Positions 37,451 to 50,122 are shown, numbered from the stretch's first letter. The stretch: DNA of 64,000 bases from Polydactylus sextarius (GCA_016801845.1 CM028931.1:23611802-23675801); one strand, 5' to 3'. Translations and numbers: made by a program. Notes: generated from the letters alone by a model not told the origin.

Positions 37451-37735
37451 CTTCACGAAAACACAATAAACCAGATGTTTTGTCGTCATCTGTCAAAGTG
37501 TCCAGGCCACAGTCACTGCACGCCGCACTGATAATTCTCCATCAGTCACTAATGCATGAATAAATATTTGATTTGTTCAAATGAGATTGAAGCCAACTGG
37601 CTGACTGGTTCCACTGCTGGGAGGCTGGCTGCGTACGAGATGACAGATTTGTTGGCTGACCACCTGGTTAGTATGCTGACATCGTCCATGTGCTTGGGTG
37701 ACTGGTGGCCAGCTGTAGTGTGTACAGTGTAGTGT

Positions 37736-38365
<630 letters not shown>

Positions 38366-38980
38366 GTGTGTAGATGCAGATATTATCAAGACGTTGATCC
38401 CTTTTTTTTTGAGAAACTGAGAGAAAAAATGGCAGCCTTGTGTATCCCAAAGCCCAGCGTGTTATTGACAAAGGCTGCACTGATGGAGAGTGTACTCATG
38501 CATGCAGACGTGGCAAAAAATATCTCATCCCCAGCGAGTGGCCTCTCCTCTCTGCTCCCTGGTGTTCACAGATGCCTGTCACGTCACTGTGAAAAGACAA
38601 GAAATACAGAGAGCAAGACACCCCCCTCCAACCCAGCAGAGAGATGGTCGGATTGAGAGGTGTAGCTGATCCCCGAGAAGCTTAATATCCCTCCTCTATC
38701 CTCTCTTCATGCCGCCTGGTATCATGAGGCCGGCAGCTGACGTCAGTGTTATTTCTGTCCATCTCTTTGGTCAGGGAGGGGTCATCGGCTCTAATGCATT
38801 ATTCACACATGCTGCATCAACCGAGACACGTCAGATTCTGACGGGGGCAAAGCACCCATCACCTCTGGTTCTGTGGCTCGATAAACACACAAAGGCACCA
38901 TTTTTTAATTAATACTGCTTTTTTATTCTTTTAAAAATGTCCTGTAAATACATAAGTCCAGTTTAAATTTATTATATACA
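38366..38980. other. Unique spacer, no gene recognised
   Basis: An open frame at 38366-38656 lies here (96 codons) without recognisable family features, start context or splice signals. Confidence 0.4.
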
Positions 38981-38982
38981 TT

Positions 38983-39065
<83 letters not shown>

Positions 39066-39356
39066 TCAAATTATCTTCTGTTTCTTTTCTTCTTCTACTG
39101 TTTATTGGAGGTAGTATCCTATTTATCAGAAAGCTTAATAGATGATTGATAGACAGACAGACTGATAGTTAGATCAATAATCAAAATATCTTCTGTTTCT
39201 TTTCTTCTTCTACTACTTATTGGAGGTAGCATCTTATTAAACAGAAAGTTTGAACCACAGCTAGATAGATGGATGGATAGACAGATAGATAGTCAAATTA
39301 TTTTCCATTTCTTTTCTTCTTCTACTATTTATTGGAAGTAGTATCCTATAGACGGA

Positions 39357-39431
<75 letters not shown>

Positions 39432-39432
39432 C
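38981..39432 (+). repeat. (GATA)n and (GACA)n with three copies of the microsatellite-linked unit
   Basis: (GATA)n at 38983-39065. Unit cores near 39087, 39206 and 39317. GACGGATAGATA leads into a (CAGA)n tract at 39373-39429. Confidence 0.9.
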
Positions 39433-40514
39433 AGTCTCTGATGGAATTCTGAATGAAAAGCAAAAACGTGGGGAAAAACACAGGCTCTTTAATGTGCTGT
39501 TCTTAAACACAGTGTCAACTTTTTTTGACGTTTGGAATATCATCAGCTTTGACGCGGCGCACATTGTTAGATAATGTTTCTCTTCTACAGTGAACTCCCC
39601 CATGGGACGGTGAAGCACATTACAGACTCACACACGCACGAACTTATCAAATAGAGAATACAACGCGGCGTCATTAGCACAACAAAGAAAAACGATCCTC
39701 GCCGTTACATTTGGTTTACGTGACGTTTTTTCATGTTCAGTTATTTGTGTTGTCATCCTCTATGATCCACACTGCTAGTGCTCTAGCTAGCTAGGTAGCT
39801 AGCTAGATAGATAGATCTATGCACAATGTACTGTATTGAATTGTTTCATATGATTCAGACCTTTCTGTTCTTAATTAAAGTGTTCAAGTCAGGCTGATAC
39901 GTTTTGCCAGGTCTAATGATATGGATGTTCTCGGCTCTATTATCTCTATAGCCTTCATTATTTCTCAGTGAAGCAGTTATCCTATAACATGACTGACATT
40001 TTAAAGCTTTACCTGGTCAAGATCCCTAATGTATTGTGATTTCCGAAAGAAAGAAGCTCCAGTTATATTATTTATATATATATAATAAAGTCTGAATGGT
40101 CCCATTTCTTTTTTTAAATGTGGGTGTCAAGCGTAGCTGCTTTTCTGTCTTTGACAGTAATGAGACAGCGATACACCTCTCGGTTAATCATGTACCTCTC
40201 TCCGGTTTCTCTAAAGGAAGACCCCAGACTTCATCTATTTTCTGTCTCTCGCAGACAAAACTGATGTGATAATGAGAGGGTCCAATTAATCTCACAGGAA
40301 CGGAGAAGCATCGTCATGAGCAACAGATTGTTCCCTGTGGGTTGGGGCGTACAAAACATGTTTGCAAAGCAAAAGTCGATGTCTGTGTGTGTGTATATCA
40401 CGGAACTTTTATGTCTCTGTAAAAGCAAACGAGGATCTGATCATTTCCTGCTTTTCTTTGGCATCATTCTGTTCTCCATCTAAATATGTTTTTGATTGCT
40501 ATAAACCACATGAA
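39433..40514. other. Mostly unique non-coding sequence
   Basis: Short TAGCTAGC repeats near 39783-39805. Nothing coding is recognised. Confidence 0.45.
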
Positions 40515-40800
40515 TCTTTTCTTCTTCTACTGTTTATTGGAAGTAGTGTCCTTTTAAACAGAAAGTTTGGACCACGAATGGATGGATGGATGGATGGATG
40601 GATGGATGGATGGATTGAGAGTAGATTTTCTTCTTCTACTGTTTATTGGAAGTAGTATCCTATCAAGCAGCAAGTTTGAACAATAGATAAATAGATAGAT
40701 AGATAAATACAGTAGATTTTCTTCTTCTTCTACTGTTTATTGGAAGTCGTATCTTATTAAGCAGCAAGTTTGAACCATAGATAGATTGACAGATTATGTT
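40515..40800 (+). repeat. Three more microsatellite-linked units with (GGAT)n
   Basis: Cores near 40518, 40629 and 40727. The first is followed by (GGAT)n at 40576-40616 instead of GATA, the others by imperfect GATA. AGTTTGAACCATAGATAG is retained in the last. Confidence 0.88.
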
Positions 40801-41339
40801 TTCCATCTAAATATGTTTTTGAATTCATGTTTAGTTGTAATGATAGCCTATGATGTGCTGCTCGCAACAAGATCAACTTGCAGTTCTGACCAGAACAAAA
40901 GAAAAGACTCTTCAATCAGGTAATAGTTATTTTGTATCTATGCAATGTGTGGTCAAGAAGACTGGCGGTTGATGGAATTGTGTGTGCACCTCACACCAAC
41001 AGCGTAATTGAAATGGTAATGTGTGATACACGACGCTGACCTCTGTGCAGACAGAAATTGCAGAAGATACTCGATAATGAACGGCGAGAATTGTCCCATC
41101 AACACTCCACGACACAATATTACAGTCGTGTGAAGAGAGTCTTCTGCTAGTGTGGCGTATACGCACTATACCAACCAATAGCTTGAATATTTTCTAATCA
41201 GAACATATATCTTTGTTCTACTGTTGATCTGATTTCCGCAGATATGATCCAATGGATGGTTTAAAAAGGGTTTAAAACTTGACCACTTGACTGAAATATA
41301 TTGGAGTCAAAACCATCATGGTGTGGTCCAATAATCATA

Positions 41340-41425
41340 ATGATGACTTGGTTTTATATAGTGCCTTTCAAGTTCTTCCAATTTACCCAAGTGAAAAGGT
41401 GTGCTTTGAGATACTTTTTAAATAA
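41340..41425 (+). mobile_element. SINE-like fragment 5' to the LINE remnant
   Basis: TTTATATAGTGCCTTTCAAG ... AAGTGAAAAGGTGTGCTTTG resembles the common fish module seen at 42244-42310. Truncated. Confidence 0.35.
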
Positions 41426-41444
41426 GTTCAGAGAAAGGGACTTG

Positions 41445-41940
41445 GGTCGCCGCCTCAAAGAGAGGAGTTTGAGTATCTTGGGGTCTTGTTGGGGACAGAC
41501 GGGTTGGGGCTCCAGTCTGTTGTGGTGAGGAGGCTCTCAATTCACGGGTCCATTTGCGTTTCGACCCTCACCTGTGGTCACGAGCTAGTGTAGGGTAGTG
41601 ACCGAAAGAACAAGATCGTGGATACAAGCGACCAAAATGAGTTTCCTCCGCAGGGTGGCCGGGCTCAGCCTTAGAGATGGGGTGAGGAGCTCAGACAGTC
41701 GTGAGGGACTCGGAGTAGAGCTGCTGCTCCTCCACATCAAGAGGGGCCAACTGAGGTTGCTAGGACATCTAATTAGGAAGCCCCCTTCACCCTTGTTCTT
41801 GGCATGCCCATTGGGGAAGAGGCCCCAGGCAACACCCGGGACACGCTGGAGAAACTATATCTCGAGGGAGGAGTTGGTGGAAGTGGCCAGGGAGAGGAGG
41901 GTCTGGGCCTCCCTCCTGAAGCTGGGCCGGACTAACAGAA
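41445..41940 (+). pseudogene. 3' end of a non-LTR retrotransposon reverse-transcriptase ORF (L2/CR1-like), degraded
   Basis: Encodes the characteristic fish LINE tail: GVLLGTDGLG-like residues, then MTERTRSWIQATKMSFLRRV, RDGVRSSDSREGLGVELLLL, QLRLLGHLIRKP, RWRNYISREELVEVARERRV and WASLLKLG. In the intact family this is the C-terminal part of the reverse transcriptase polyprotein. Compared with what I know of the family there are internal deletions (around 41490-41530 and 41850-41865), frame changes and loss of everything 5'. This is a dead, 5'-truncated copy. Confidence 0.85.
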
Positions 41941-42243
41941 TGAAGCAACAGAAGATATGGAGGGGTAGCTTGTTCCATAAGGGTGGGGGCAGCACCACAG
42001 AAGGCTCTGTCCCTGAAGGACTGGAGTCTAGTGTCGGGGGATAGCCAACTGGTCCTTGTCAGAGGACTATAGGGACTGCAGGGGAGTGTAGGGATGGATG
42101 AGATTAGTAAGATATTTGTGTCCAAATACGCGTAGAGTTTTGTAGACAAGGAGAACTTTGTAAGAAGTTCAGTATAGTAGAAGTTCAACACAGGGTCAAA
42201 GTGGGGTTGTACATGTTGGACCAAACCCCTACATGAACGGTAA
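41941..42243. other. Unclassified repeat-like segment after the LINE remnant
   Basis: AGCTTGTTCCATAAGGGTGG, GGCTCTGTCCCTGAAGGACT and GACTATAGGGACTGCAGG resemble an interspersed fish repeat that often reads 'tagagttttgtagacaag'. No second copy is present here for confirmation. Confidence 0.35.
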
Positions 42244-42420
42244 ATGTACTTCATTTATATAGAACTTTTATAGTCTTCTTGACCATTCAAAGTGCTTTAC
42301 ACTACCTTTTCATACACTATTTGCACACTGATGGAACAGCCATCAAGGGCAACTTGGGGTCCGTACCTTGCCCAAGGACCCCTCAACACTTGGACTGGAG
42401 GACACGGGAATCGAACCATA
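42244..42420 (+). mobile_element. SINE-like fish repeat, forward copy
   Basis: ACTTCATTTATATAGAACTT, CATTCAAAGTGCTTTACACT, TTTGCACACTGATGGAACAG, then TTGCCCAAGGACCCCTCAAC and GGGAATCGAACCATAA. This is the typical order of a common teleost interspersed repeat. The end GGAATCGAACC is a tRNA B box on the reverse strand. Confidence 0.75.
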
Positions 42421-42574
42421 ACCATAACCAGAATCAGTTGGTGGACGACTTGATCTACCTTCCGGACTACAACCACCCCAACGACCTCTCTTGCAATTCT
42501 CAAATGGGTCCCCACAACCAAATGAAACAACGCGAAAAACCCATGAGATCGCTGTGGATAAAGAGATGGAGCAG

Positions 42575-42700
42575 GTCATTCACTAACTGGAATGTTGGTG
42601 GTTCGATTCCCATATGTCGAGGTGTCCTTGGGCAAGATATTGAATCGCAGAAAGCCTTTTGTCCAACTTGGGTCTTTGGTCAACAAGCATAGATAGATGG
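42575..42700 (-). mobile_element. SINE-like fish repeat, inverted tail
   Basis: AATGTTGGTGGTTCGATTCC and GTCCTTGGGCAAGATATTGA are the reverse complement of the 42380-42415 region. GGTTCGATTCC matches the RNA polymerase III B-box consensus. A further fragment (AAGGTTGGTGGTTCCATTCC) lies at 42917-42990. Confidence 0.7.
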
Positions 42701-42999
42701 AATGGGTAGATAGGACCGCAACCAACGATAATCAAGCAGTGGAGCTTCTTTTGGGACAGGGAAGATTGTGGTTTTGAGTTTCAGAAGACAAGATGTAGTC
42801 CAAATAAAATTTCAAATATGGTTTACTTGACTTTCCTTTGTCAGAACATAGTGTCATTCCTATATATGTCCTGTATATAGCTTACATGAAGGTAGAAGTG
42901 AGTCGTCCACCAATCAGAAGGTTGGTGGTTCCATTCCCATCTCCTCCAGTCCACATGTTGAAGTGTCAAAGATACGGAGCCCCAAACTGGTCCCAACCC

Positions 43000-44220
43000 A
43001 ATTTACCTTTTATTTTTGTTATAGCCCTTACATGCTAATATTCTTTTGCTCGGAATATAGTGGATGTGTAACGTTATTGTGAATTCATTTCATCTTCCAA
43101 GTCAACTCTCATCTTGTGTTTGATATTCCGGTGTGTTGGCCCACGTCCCGTTCGGCGGCGTGCTGTTATTTGTAACGTATGCCAGGCAGGTAGCGTCATG
43201 TTTTTTTTTTTTGTCATTCAAATCGTTATCTTAATTGCTTCGCATTGTTTTGATGGCCTGAGGGTAGATCGCTAGTGAACCTGAACAACCAACTCGCAGT
43301 GACTGGCTGTTTTTTCTGTTTTTTTTTTTCCCCTCTCTGGTGTCTTGCCAGACAATAATACAATCAACCTCACCACCACCACCACCCTCTCCCTTCACTG
43401 ACACAGACACACACCTTTAGCAATTACTCAAACTAATTAACAATTTAGCCACTGGAATAATTGCTCCTGGTAAAGCAGGGATTGAAGCACACTTCAGTTC
43501 TGCTTCTATCCTTGTTTTCCTTCCATTATTGTGACTGTGTCTGGTTAAAGTTAAACCACTCGCATTTAATATTTGATCCCAAATGAGCTCCGACTCCTCG
43601 CTGCAGTAAAACAAAAAGGAAAAAAAAAAGAATGTGGCCACTTAGGGAACATGTAAATAAACTCTAAATACAACAATGACATCTTAAAATGTCTTAAGCT
43701 AATGTAGTGAACTTGTTAGCATTTGACAATTAGACACATAGAGGAGATATGGAGCCGCAAGACTGCATTTATCATGATGTATAGTATGTATATATATATA
43801 AAACTCCTAATGTTCTTGGAAACAATGTTGCCTGGAAACAAAGCTGATAGGAATCCTATTTTTCTTTCTTTTTTTATTTTATTTGCGTGTGTTTTCACTA
43901 CACGTGTCCAGTGTCACCGTCTCTAGGTCTCAGACAGAACATACAATAACGAGGCTGTGCATTTTTTTTTAACACATAGCGCGTTATTGTAAAACGAAAA
44001 AGTCCACTGAAACCTATCGATGGGGATTAGCAATTGCGTAGCTAAAATGTTAGCAGCGTGGAAATATTTCAAAAATGAAACAACTGAAGAAGAGCTGTTA
44101 TTGCTAACGTAGCGACATTTGCCAACATAGCCAATCTACCTAGTGAAGTCAAATTAGTTAACGTAGCCAAGTTAGCTAACGTGACAAAGTTAGCTAATGT
44201 AGCTAAATGTTTTCACACTG
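43000..44220. other. Unique non-coding sequence and GCTAAC-rich edge
   Basis: Poly-T at 43200-43213 and 43318-43330. From about 44095 to 44215 the sequence becomes repeats of GTTAGCTAACGTAGC, also found in ska1 intron 2 (49290-49460). No gene. Confidence 0.5.
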
Positions 44221-44224
44221 CTAA

Positions 44225-44722
44225 CAAAGGTTACTAGATACTAGAGCAGAAGTACAGATACTAGAGTACAAGTACAGATACTAGAAGTACAGATACTAGA
44301 ATACAACTACAGATACTAGAAGTACACATACTAGAGTAGAAGTACAGATGCTAGAGTAGAAGTGTATATACTAGAGTAGAAGTAAACGTACTAAAGTAGA
44401 ATTACAGATACTAGAGTAGAAGTATAGATACTAGAGTAGAAGTACAGATGCTAGAGTAGAAGTACAGACACTAGAGTAGAATTACAGATACTAGAGTACA
44501 AGTACAAACACTAGAAGTACAGATACTAGAGTAGAAGTACAGATACTAGAGTAGAATTACAGATACTAGAATAGAAGTACAGATACTAGAGTAGAAGTAC
44601 AGATGCTAGAATAGAAGTACACATACTAGAAGTACAGACACTAGAGTAGAAGTACAGATACTAGAGTACAAGTACAAACACTACAAGTATAGATACTAGA
44701 GTAGAAGTACACATACTCGACC
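44225..44722 (+). repeat. ~20-bp minisatellite (ACTAGAGTAGAAGTACAGAT)
   Basis: About 25 copies of ACTAGAGTAGAAGTACAGAT, some shortened to 14-15 bp by loss of AGTAG. The period alternates between about 14 and 20 bp. Confidence 0.92.
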
Positions 44723-45015
44723 ATAAAATGACTTTGGTAGAATCAGTCAGCGACTAGAATGATAATCAAGTAAAAGGAAGTGAAGGGTGTTAGTCACACG
44801 GAAGAGAACTTTTATGTTCTGAAAAAAATTGGAAAAGTCAGTGGGACTGTTGTGACTTTATTTTGTGATTTTCACTGGTTTTAAGAATTGTATCAAAATG
44901 TCCAAGCGTTTCGCCTCGATGGCTAAACGCACGGCCGACTCCATCTTTTACAATATTGCATCCAGAACTTTTGAATCCTCTCTTCAGGCGTTCTCTGAAC
45001 GAGGAAGTGCCACCA

Positions 45016-45029
45016 CTGCCCTCTGGTGG
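45016..45029 (-). promoter_or_regulatory. CTCF-like binding motif
   Basis: CTGCCCTCTGGTGG on the + strand is CCACCAGAGGGCAG on the minus strand, close to the vertebrate CTCF core. It lies in non-repetitive sequence between the satellites. Confidence 0.45.
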
Positions 45030-45106
45030 TAATATCCATTAATGACCTTAGTGCTGCTCCAGATGCCATTGTTCTTCCTGCCTGGCTGGTTATTTAATAT
45101 AAAAAG

Positions 45107-45475
45107 ATGGGTCGGAGCAGCATCAGAATTCGAGCTCAGATTTTCTATAAGTTAAACAACATGTCCTGTATTCTACGACATGCCTCTTTATGCGGAAACA
45201 CGCTGACCGGTGAAAAGCGTGTCACATGCTCGCGCGCGCATGATCACCACAAACCTGTGGAGTCAGCGATGTTTAACGCCTCCGAGGATTCGGATAAGGA
45301 ACTTGTCGTTGAATCTCGCATAATTAGAACGCGCCGTCGTCTGAATTCAAATGGCCCCATCTGCCTTAATGATCTGTCACTTTTCCTGGAAGGCAGAACT
45401 CAGGAGATTAGCCCGCTCTGCGCGTCAGCGTTTTGTTACCTTGCATTACAAGTAAAGTTTATTAAACACAAATAA
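45107..45475 (+). other. Open frame of 122 codons, unrecognised
   Basis: ATG directly follows TTTAATATAAAAAG, and AATAAATAAATAAA follows the stop, so the frame has TATA-like and polyadenylation-like surroundings. The protein (MGRSSIRIRAQIF... NSNGPICLNDLSLFLEG) has no domain, signal peptide or transmembrane segment that I recognise. It could be chance in a non-repetitive patch of about 700 bp. Confidence 0.15.
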
Positions 45476-45614
45476 ATAAATAAACACATTTTCTTCTTCT
45501 TCTTTCAGTCAGAGTTGTGCTGTTCTCTACTGTGGAGACTTGTTTTTCTCAGTGACAGTCTCAGTGACTATATTGTGTGTTTGTATGTGTTTGTTTTGAG
45601 GGTACGGTGCCCCT

Positions 45615-46860
45615 GAAGTCAAGCTAGATCAAAACTAAAGCTAAAGATCAAGCCAAGCTAGGCTAACTATCTCCCAAACCTAGATAAGTATCTAACTTGC
45701 TAAGATAGCTAACTTGTGCACCCAAGATAGCCTAGCTTGGCTCTTCTGAGTTAGCATCACATAGGCTAGCCTAGCCAAAAACTAACTATATAAGCTAACT
45801 ATCCCCCAAACAAAGCTGACTGTCTAACCTAGTTAAGATAACAAACTTGTGCACACGAGATAGTTCTTAGCTAGGCTAGCCTATGTGATGCTAACTCAGA
45901 AGAGATCTTGCAAAAGTTTTAAAAGATCAACCCAAGCTAGGCTAACTATTTCCCAAACCAAGCTAACTGTCTAACCTAGCCAAGATAACAAACTTGTGCA
46001 CACAAGATAGTTCTTTGCCAGGCTAGCCTATGTGATGCTAACTCAGAAGAGATCAAGCCAAGCTAAGCTAACTATATAAGATAATTATCTCCCAAACCAA
46101 GCCAACTGTCTAACCTGCCAAGACAACTAACTTGTGTGCATTCAAGATAGTTCAAAATTGAGCTCACAAAGGTTTTGGAACAAGCTCTAACAAGCTCAGC
46201 TAAGCTAACTGTAAAAGCTAACTACCTCACAAGCCAAGGTAATTATCTAACCTAGCCAAGATAACTAACTTGTACACACAGGGTAGTTATTTTGGCTAAG
46301 CTAGCCTACACAATGCTAGATTTAGCAAAAGTTTTGCAAGACCTCACAAGCTTAGCTAAGCTAACTGTATAAGCTAACTATCTTGCAAGCCAAGCTAATG
46401 TCTAACCTAGCCAAGGTAACTAACTTGTGCACACAGGATAGTTCTTGCCTAGGCTAGACTGTGCGACGTTAGGTCAAAAGAGAACATTTTGTAAGATCTT
46501 GCAAGCCAAGCTAAGCTAACTATATAAGCTAGCGTATCTCCCAAACCAAGCTAACTGTCTATCCTACTCAAGAAAACCAACTTGTGTACGTTCAAGATAA
46601 TTCTTGGCAAGGCTAGCTTACACAATGCTAACTCAAAAAAGAGTTCACAAAAGAGCTCAGTTAAGCTAACTATGTAAGCTAACTATCTTGCATGCCAAGC
46701 TAACCGTCTAACCTAGCCATGTTAACTAACTTGTGCACACAAGATAGTTATCTTGGCTAAGCTAGCCTGCACAATGCTAACACAGAGGACATCTCGTTAA
46801 AGTTTTGCAAGCTAGGCAGGTTAGCTGTAGCTTAGCTTATAGCTATAGTTAGCCATAAAC
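45615..46860 (+). repeat. Tandem satellite, ~145-bp unit, about eight copies
   Basis: CCCAAACCAAGCTAACTGTC-type marks occur near 45674, 45804, 45948, 46090, 46225, 46383, 46537 and 46686 (steps of 130-158 bp). Each unit also has ACTTGTGCACACAAGATAG and GGCTAGCCTA-GTGATGCTAA. Related pieces lie in ska1 intron 2 (48935-49000 and 49470-49545). Confidence 0.9.
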
Positions 46861-47096
46861 TAAGTCATTTTGGCCTGGCTAACTCAGAGGAAATTCATTT
46901 TCTTTAAGTTTTTATAGAATTCAAATCTTTTCCCATAGTTCTTTGCCTTCTAGCCTCCATGTTGTATTTTTTTTATTTTCTTATTAACTTTTAAAAAATG
47001 TATATCCAAAAGCTTCTAGTGACCTGGGAGATTGGCATTTTATCATATGCATATAAAGTTATTTGAAATGACTTTGAATGAATTGTGTCAAATATT

Positions 47097-47098
<2 letters not shown>

Positions 47099-47144
<46 letters not shown>
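47099..47144 (+). repeat. (TA)n(TG)n microsatellite
   Basis: Uninterrupted TA from 47099 to about 47132, then TGTGTGTG. Confidence 0.92.
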
Positions 47145-47569
47145 ATTAATTCATATTTAATGTTGTTTGTTAGATTCTTAATATCAGTGAGAGCTTTCCC
47201 TGGTTAAATAAAGGTCAAGTCAAACATATATAGTATGTGAGTGCCCTCTACAGGCATTTTGAGGAACTGCGACACTGAACAACCATGACCATTTTACTTT
47301 TTAGAGACAATAGGATAATTTAAAATAATACAATTAATAATGAATACAAATATAAAATTGATTTGAAAATATTGAATTGAATTGAATAGTCAAAAGAATA
47401 TTTTTTTTGTCATCAAGGCAACTTGCTGTTGAAATTATCACCATTTACTGCCATACATTTTATTTTGTACAACCATTTTTTTTATTGTTTAAAGCAAATG
47501 GGAGCGAGTAAAACCAAATAAAATCATGAAATACAAACATTTAAGGTCTTGAAATCGATATATCTATGC

Positions 47570-47800
<231 letters not shown>

Positions 47801-47817
47801 TAGAATTATCAATTCCT

Positions 47818-48052
47818 GACGTTGACGTCACCCCACTTCCGGTCCACCAGCAGGCGCCGACGCACGTTAGCGCCACTTAACCACCAACAGTAGAAGAAGA
47901 AGAGGAGCCGTGACGTATACGGAAACGTTTCAAATTCAGATTGACCCGCGAGTGTCTCGTCTCGTCTCGTCGCGTCGCGTCGCTTAAACTAAACTCAGAG
48001 TAACTGTAATTTAATGTGTTTCGGTTGATAAAAGTTGATTTCTTCCAGTAAC
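47818..48052 (+). promoter_or_regulatory. ska1 promoter and 5' untranslated region
   Basis: A CpG-rich stretch without a TATA box lies between the (CTAT)n tract and the ATG. It contains a perfect CRE palindrome TGACGTCA at 47823-47830, an ETS-type ACTTCCGG at 47835-47842, a CTCF-like motif at 47844-47858, a second CRE-like TGACGTA at 47911-47917, and TTCAAA at 47929-47934, which is the cell-cycle CHR hexamer TTTGAA on the other strand. The transcription start is not visible, so the promoter/UTR split is unknown. Confidence 0.6.
47955..47983 (+). repeat. GC-rich pentamer repeat TCTCG/TCGCG in the ska1 5' region
   Basis: About six near-perfect pentamers (three TCTCG-like, then three TCGCG-like) lie 70-98 bp before the start codon, within the likely 5' UTR or core promoter. 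Confidence 0.8.
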
Positions 48053-48134
48053 ATGTCTGATCTGGAGGATCTGAGTCGACACGTTAACGAGAGAACGTCG
48101 TCGTTGAAGCGTCTGTTGGATCTGTCGGTTGTCG
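48053..48134 (+). CDS. ska1: ska1 coding exon 1
   Basis: Encodes residues 1-27 plus the first base of codon 28. The donor reads G|GTACGT. It corresponds to the conserved N-terminal helix (DLxxLxxHVNE) of the Ska core. Confidence 0.93.
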
Positions 48135-48356
48135 GTACGTTATCGTTGTGGGGACACGCGCTTTTTGTTTTTTTTTTTTTTTCTGTTGTTTTATGCTAAC
48201 ATAAACGTTTTTCTCCTTATATACGTTTAGATTTGCCTCAAAACACGATGAAGAAACTGACCCAGGAGCTGTTTGTCCTGCAGAGACTGTTGGAGGACTT
48301 TGAGAAACAGGTCGACCAGCAGAGGGAGCAGCTGAGGCAACTCAAGGTAAAAATGC

Positions 48357-48399
<43 letters not shown>

Positions 48400-50075
48400 G
48401 GAAAAACTTATCTTATCTTACAAATCAAACTCCCCCTCAAGAGATATTTTACATTCGTTGAACACAACCAAATATTTAACAATGAAAGTAAATGGGGCAG
48501 CCAGCTAAATGTATTTGTATATATATATATATATATTTTTTAACCACTAATAAAGCTCAAAATATCATTTCACTTCAGCAGTAGCATGAATAGGGTCCCT
48601 ACACATAAACTGAAGTAGCGATGAATTAACAAGGAAAATGATGAATCTGCTGATCTGGAACAACATGTAGGATGTTTCAGATCACTACATTCTTCATTTT
48701 CCTCACTCTTCACGGACACATCGGCTGGTTGTTTGGAAAAATGACGAATATGATGATCTGGATCACCCTTCATCACCCAATATTATAAAAACAAGACACT
48801 GACAATGATTGTAAATGGGGCAGCCAGCTGAACGTTTTTAAATTGTCATTTTTTAACCACTAATAAAGCTCAAAATATCACTTCACTTCAGCAGTAGCAT
48901 AAATAGGGTCCCTACACATAAACTGAACTTAACAAGTTAGATAGTTAGCTCTATGTAGTTAGCTTAGCTTGGCTTGATCTTGAAAAAACTACTTTCTAGT
49001 TCAAAATGTCACAACACTGCTAACATTTCGCTACATTAGCTAACTTGTTAACTATGTTAGCTCTACTGCTAGACGTGGAACACCTTTCATCACCTGTTAT
49101 GAAAACAAGATGTTGGGTAAGTTTTCTCAAGTTTGAAAGTCTTTTGTGTTCATGTTCAAATAGTTAACAATGAAACTAAATGGGGCAGCCAGCCAAACGT
49201 ATCTAAATAGTCATTATGTAACCACTAATAAAGTACCGAGAGTTTATTAAAATGACTGTTTGACAAGACTTACCCAGCGTCTTGTTTAGCTAATTGGACC
49301 AATTAGCTAATGTAGCCAAGTTAGCTAATGTAGCAAATTGTTAACATTTGACTACATTAGCTAGAACAGTCCAGCAGTGACTTGCAAGCTAATGTAGAGC
49401 GATTTCTTAACATAGTCAAGTTAGCGAGCGTGACAAAGTTAGCTAATGTAGCGAAACGTCATTTTGAACTGGAAGGTAAGTTTTGCAAGATCAAGCCAAG
49501 CTAAGCTAACTATATGGAGCTAACTATGTCTAACCTGCCAAGTTCAATTTATGTGTAAGGACGCTATTCATGCTACTGCTGACGTGAAATGATAGATACT
49601 TGTGGCTGGCTGCCCCATTTACTTTCATTGTTAACACTATACTTACTAAATTATCAGTACTTTAGTTTATGTGTAAGGATCCTATTCATGCTACTGCTGA
49701 AGTGAAGTGATGTTTTTAGCTTTATTAGTGGATAAAAAATGACGATTTAGATACATTTGGCTGGCTGCCCCATTTACTTTCATTGTTAACTATTTGGTTG
49801 GGAAAACAAAACACGGTACAACTCGATATTTTTTTTTAAACCAACGTAAAATATCTCGTGAGGGGGGAGTTTGACTGGCGATCGCGGTTAATTCTGGGTT
49901 CAAAATGACTCCGTACTGTCACTTTAAGAAGGACGGTAAATAAAGCACAAAGTGTTTTTCTGTTTTTTTTCCAGGAAATTGAGGCGTCGTTCCAGAAAGA
50001 TGTGCAGGTCGTCAATCACATGAAAGACAACGTGCCTCCACACATGCCCAAGAAGAAAACTACAGAGAAGTAAGA

Positions 50076-50122
<47 letters not shown>

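Noticed and set aside
42590..42620. GGTTCGATTCC as a possible tRNA gene
   Set aside because: Only a B-box-like stretch within a SINE-like repeat. No cloverleaf, A box or acceptor stem could be assembled.
47985..48052. A 5' UTR intron ending at TTCTTCCAG just before the ska1 ATG
   Set aside because: The acceptor looks good, but the only nearby donor-like GTAACT would give an intron of about 50 bp, too short to accept. A donor further upstream cannot be chosen from sequence alone.
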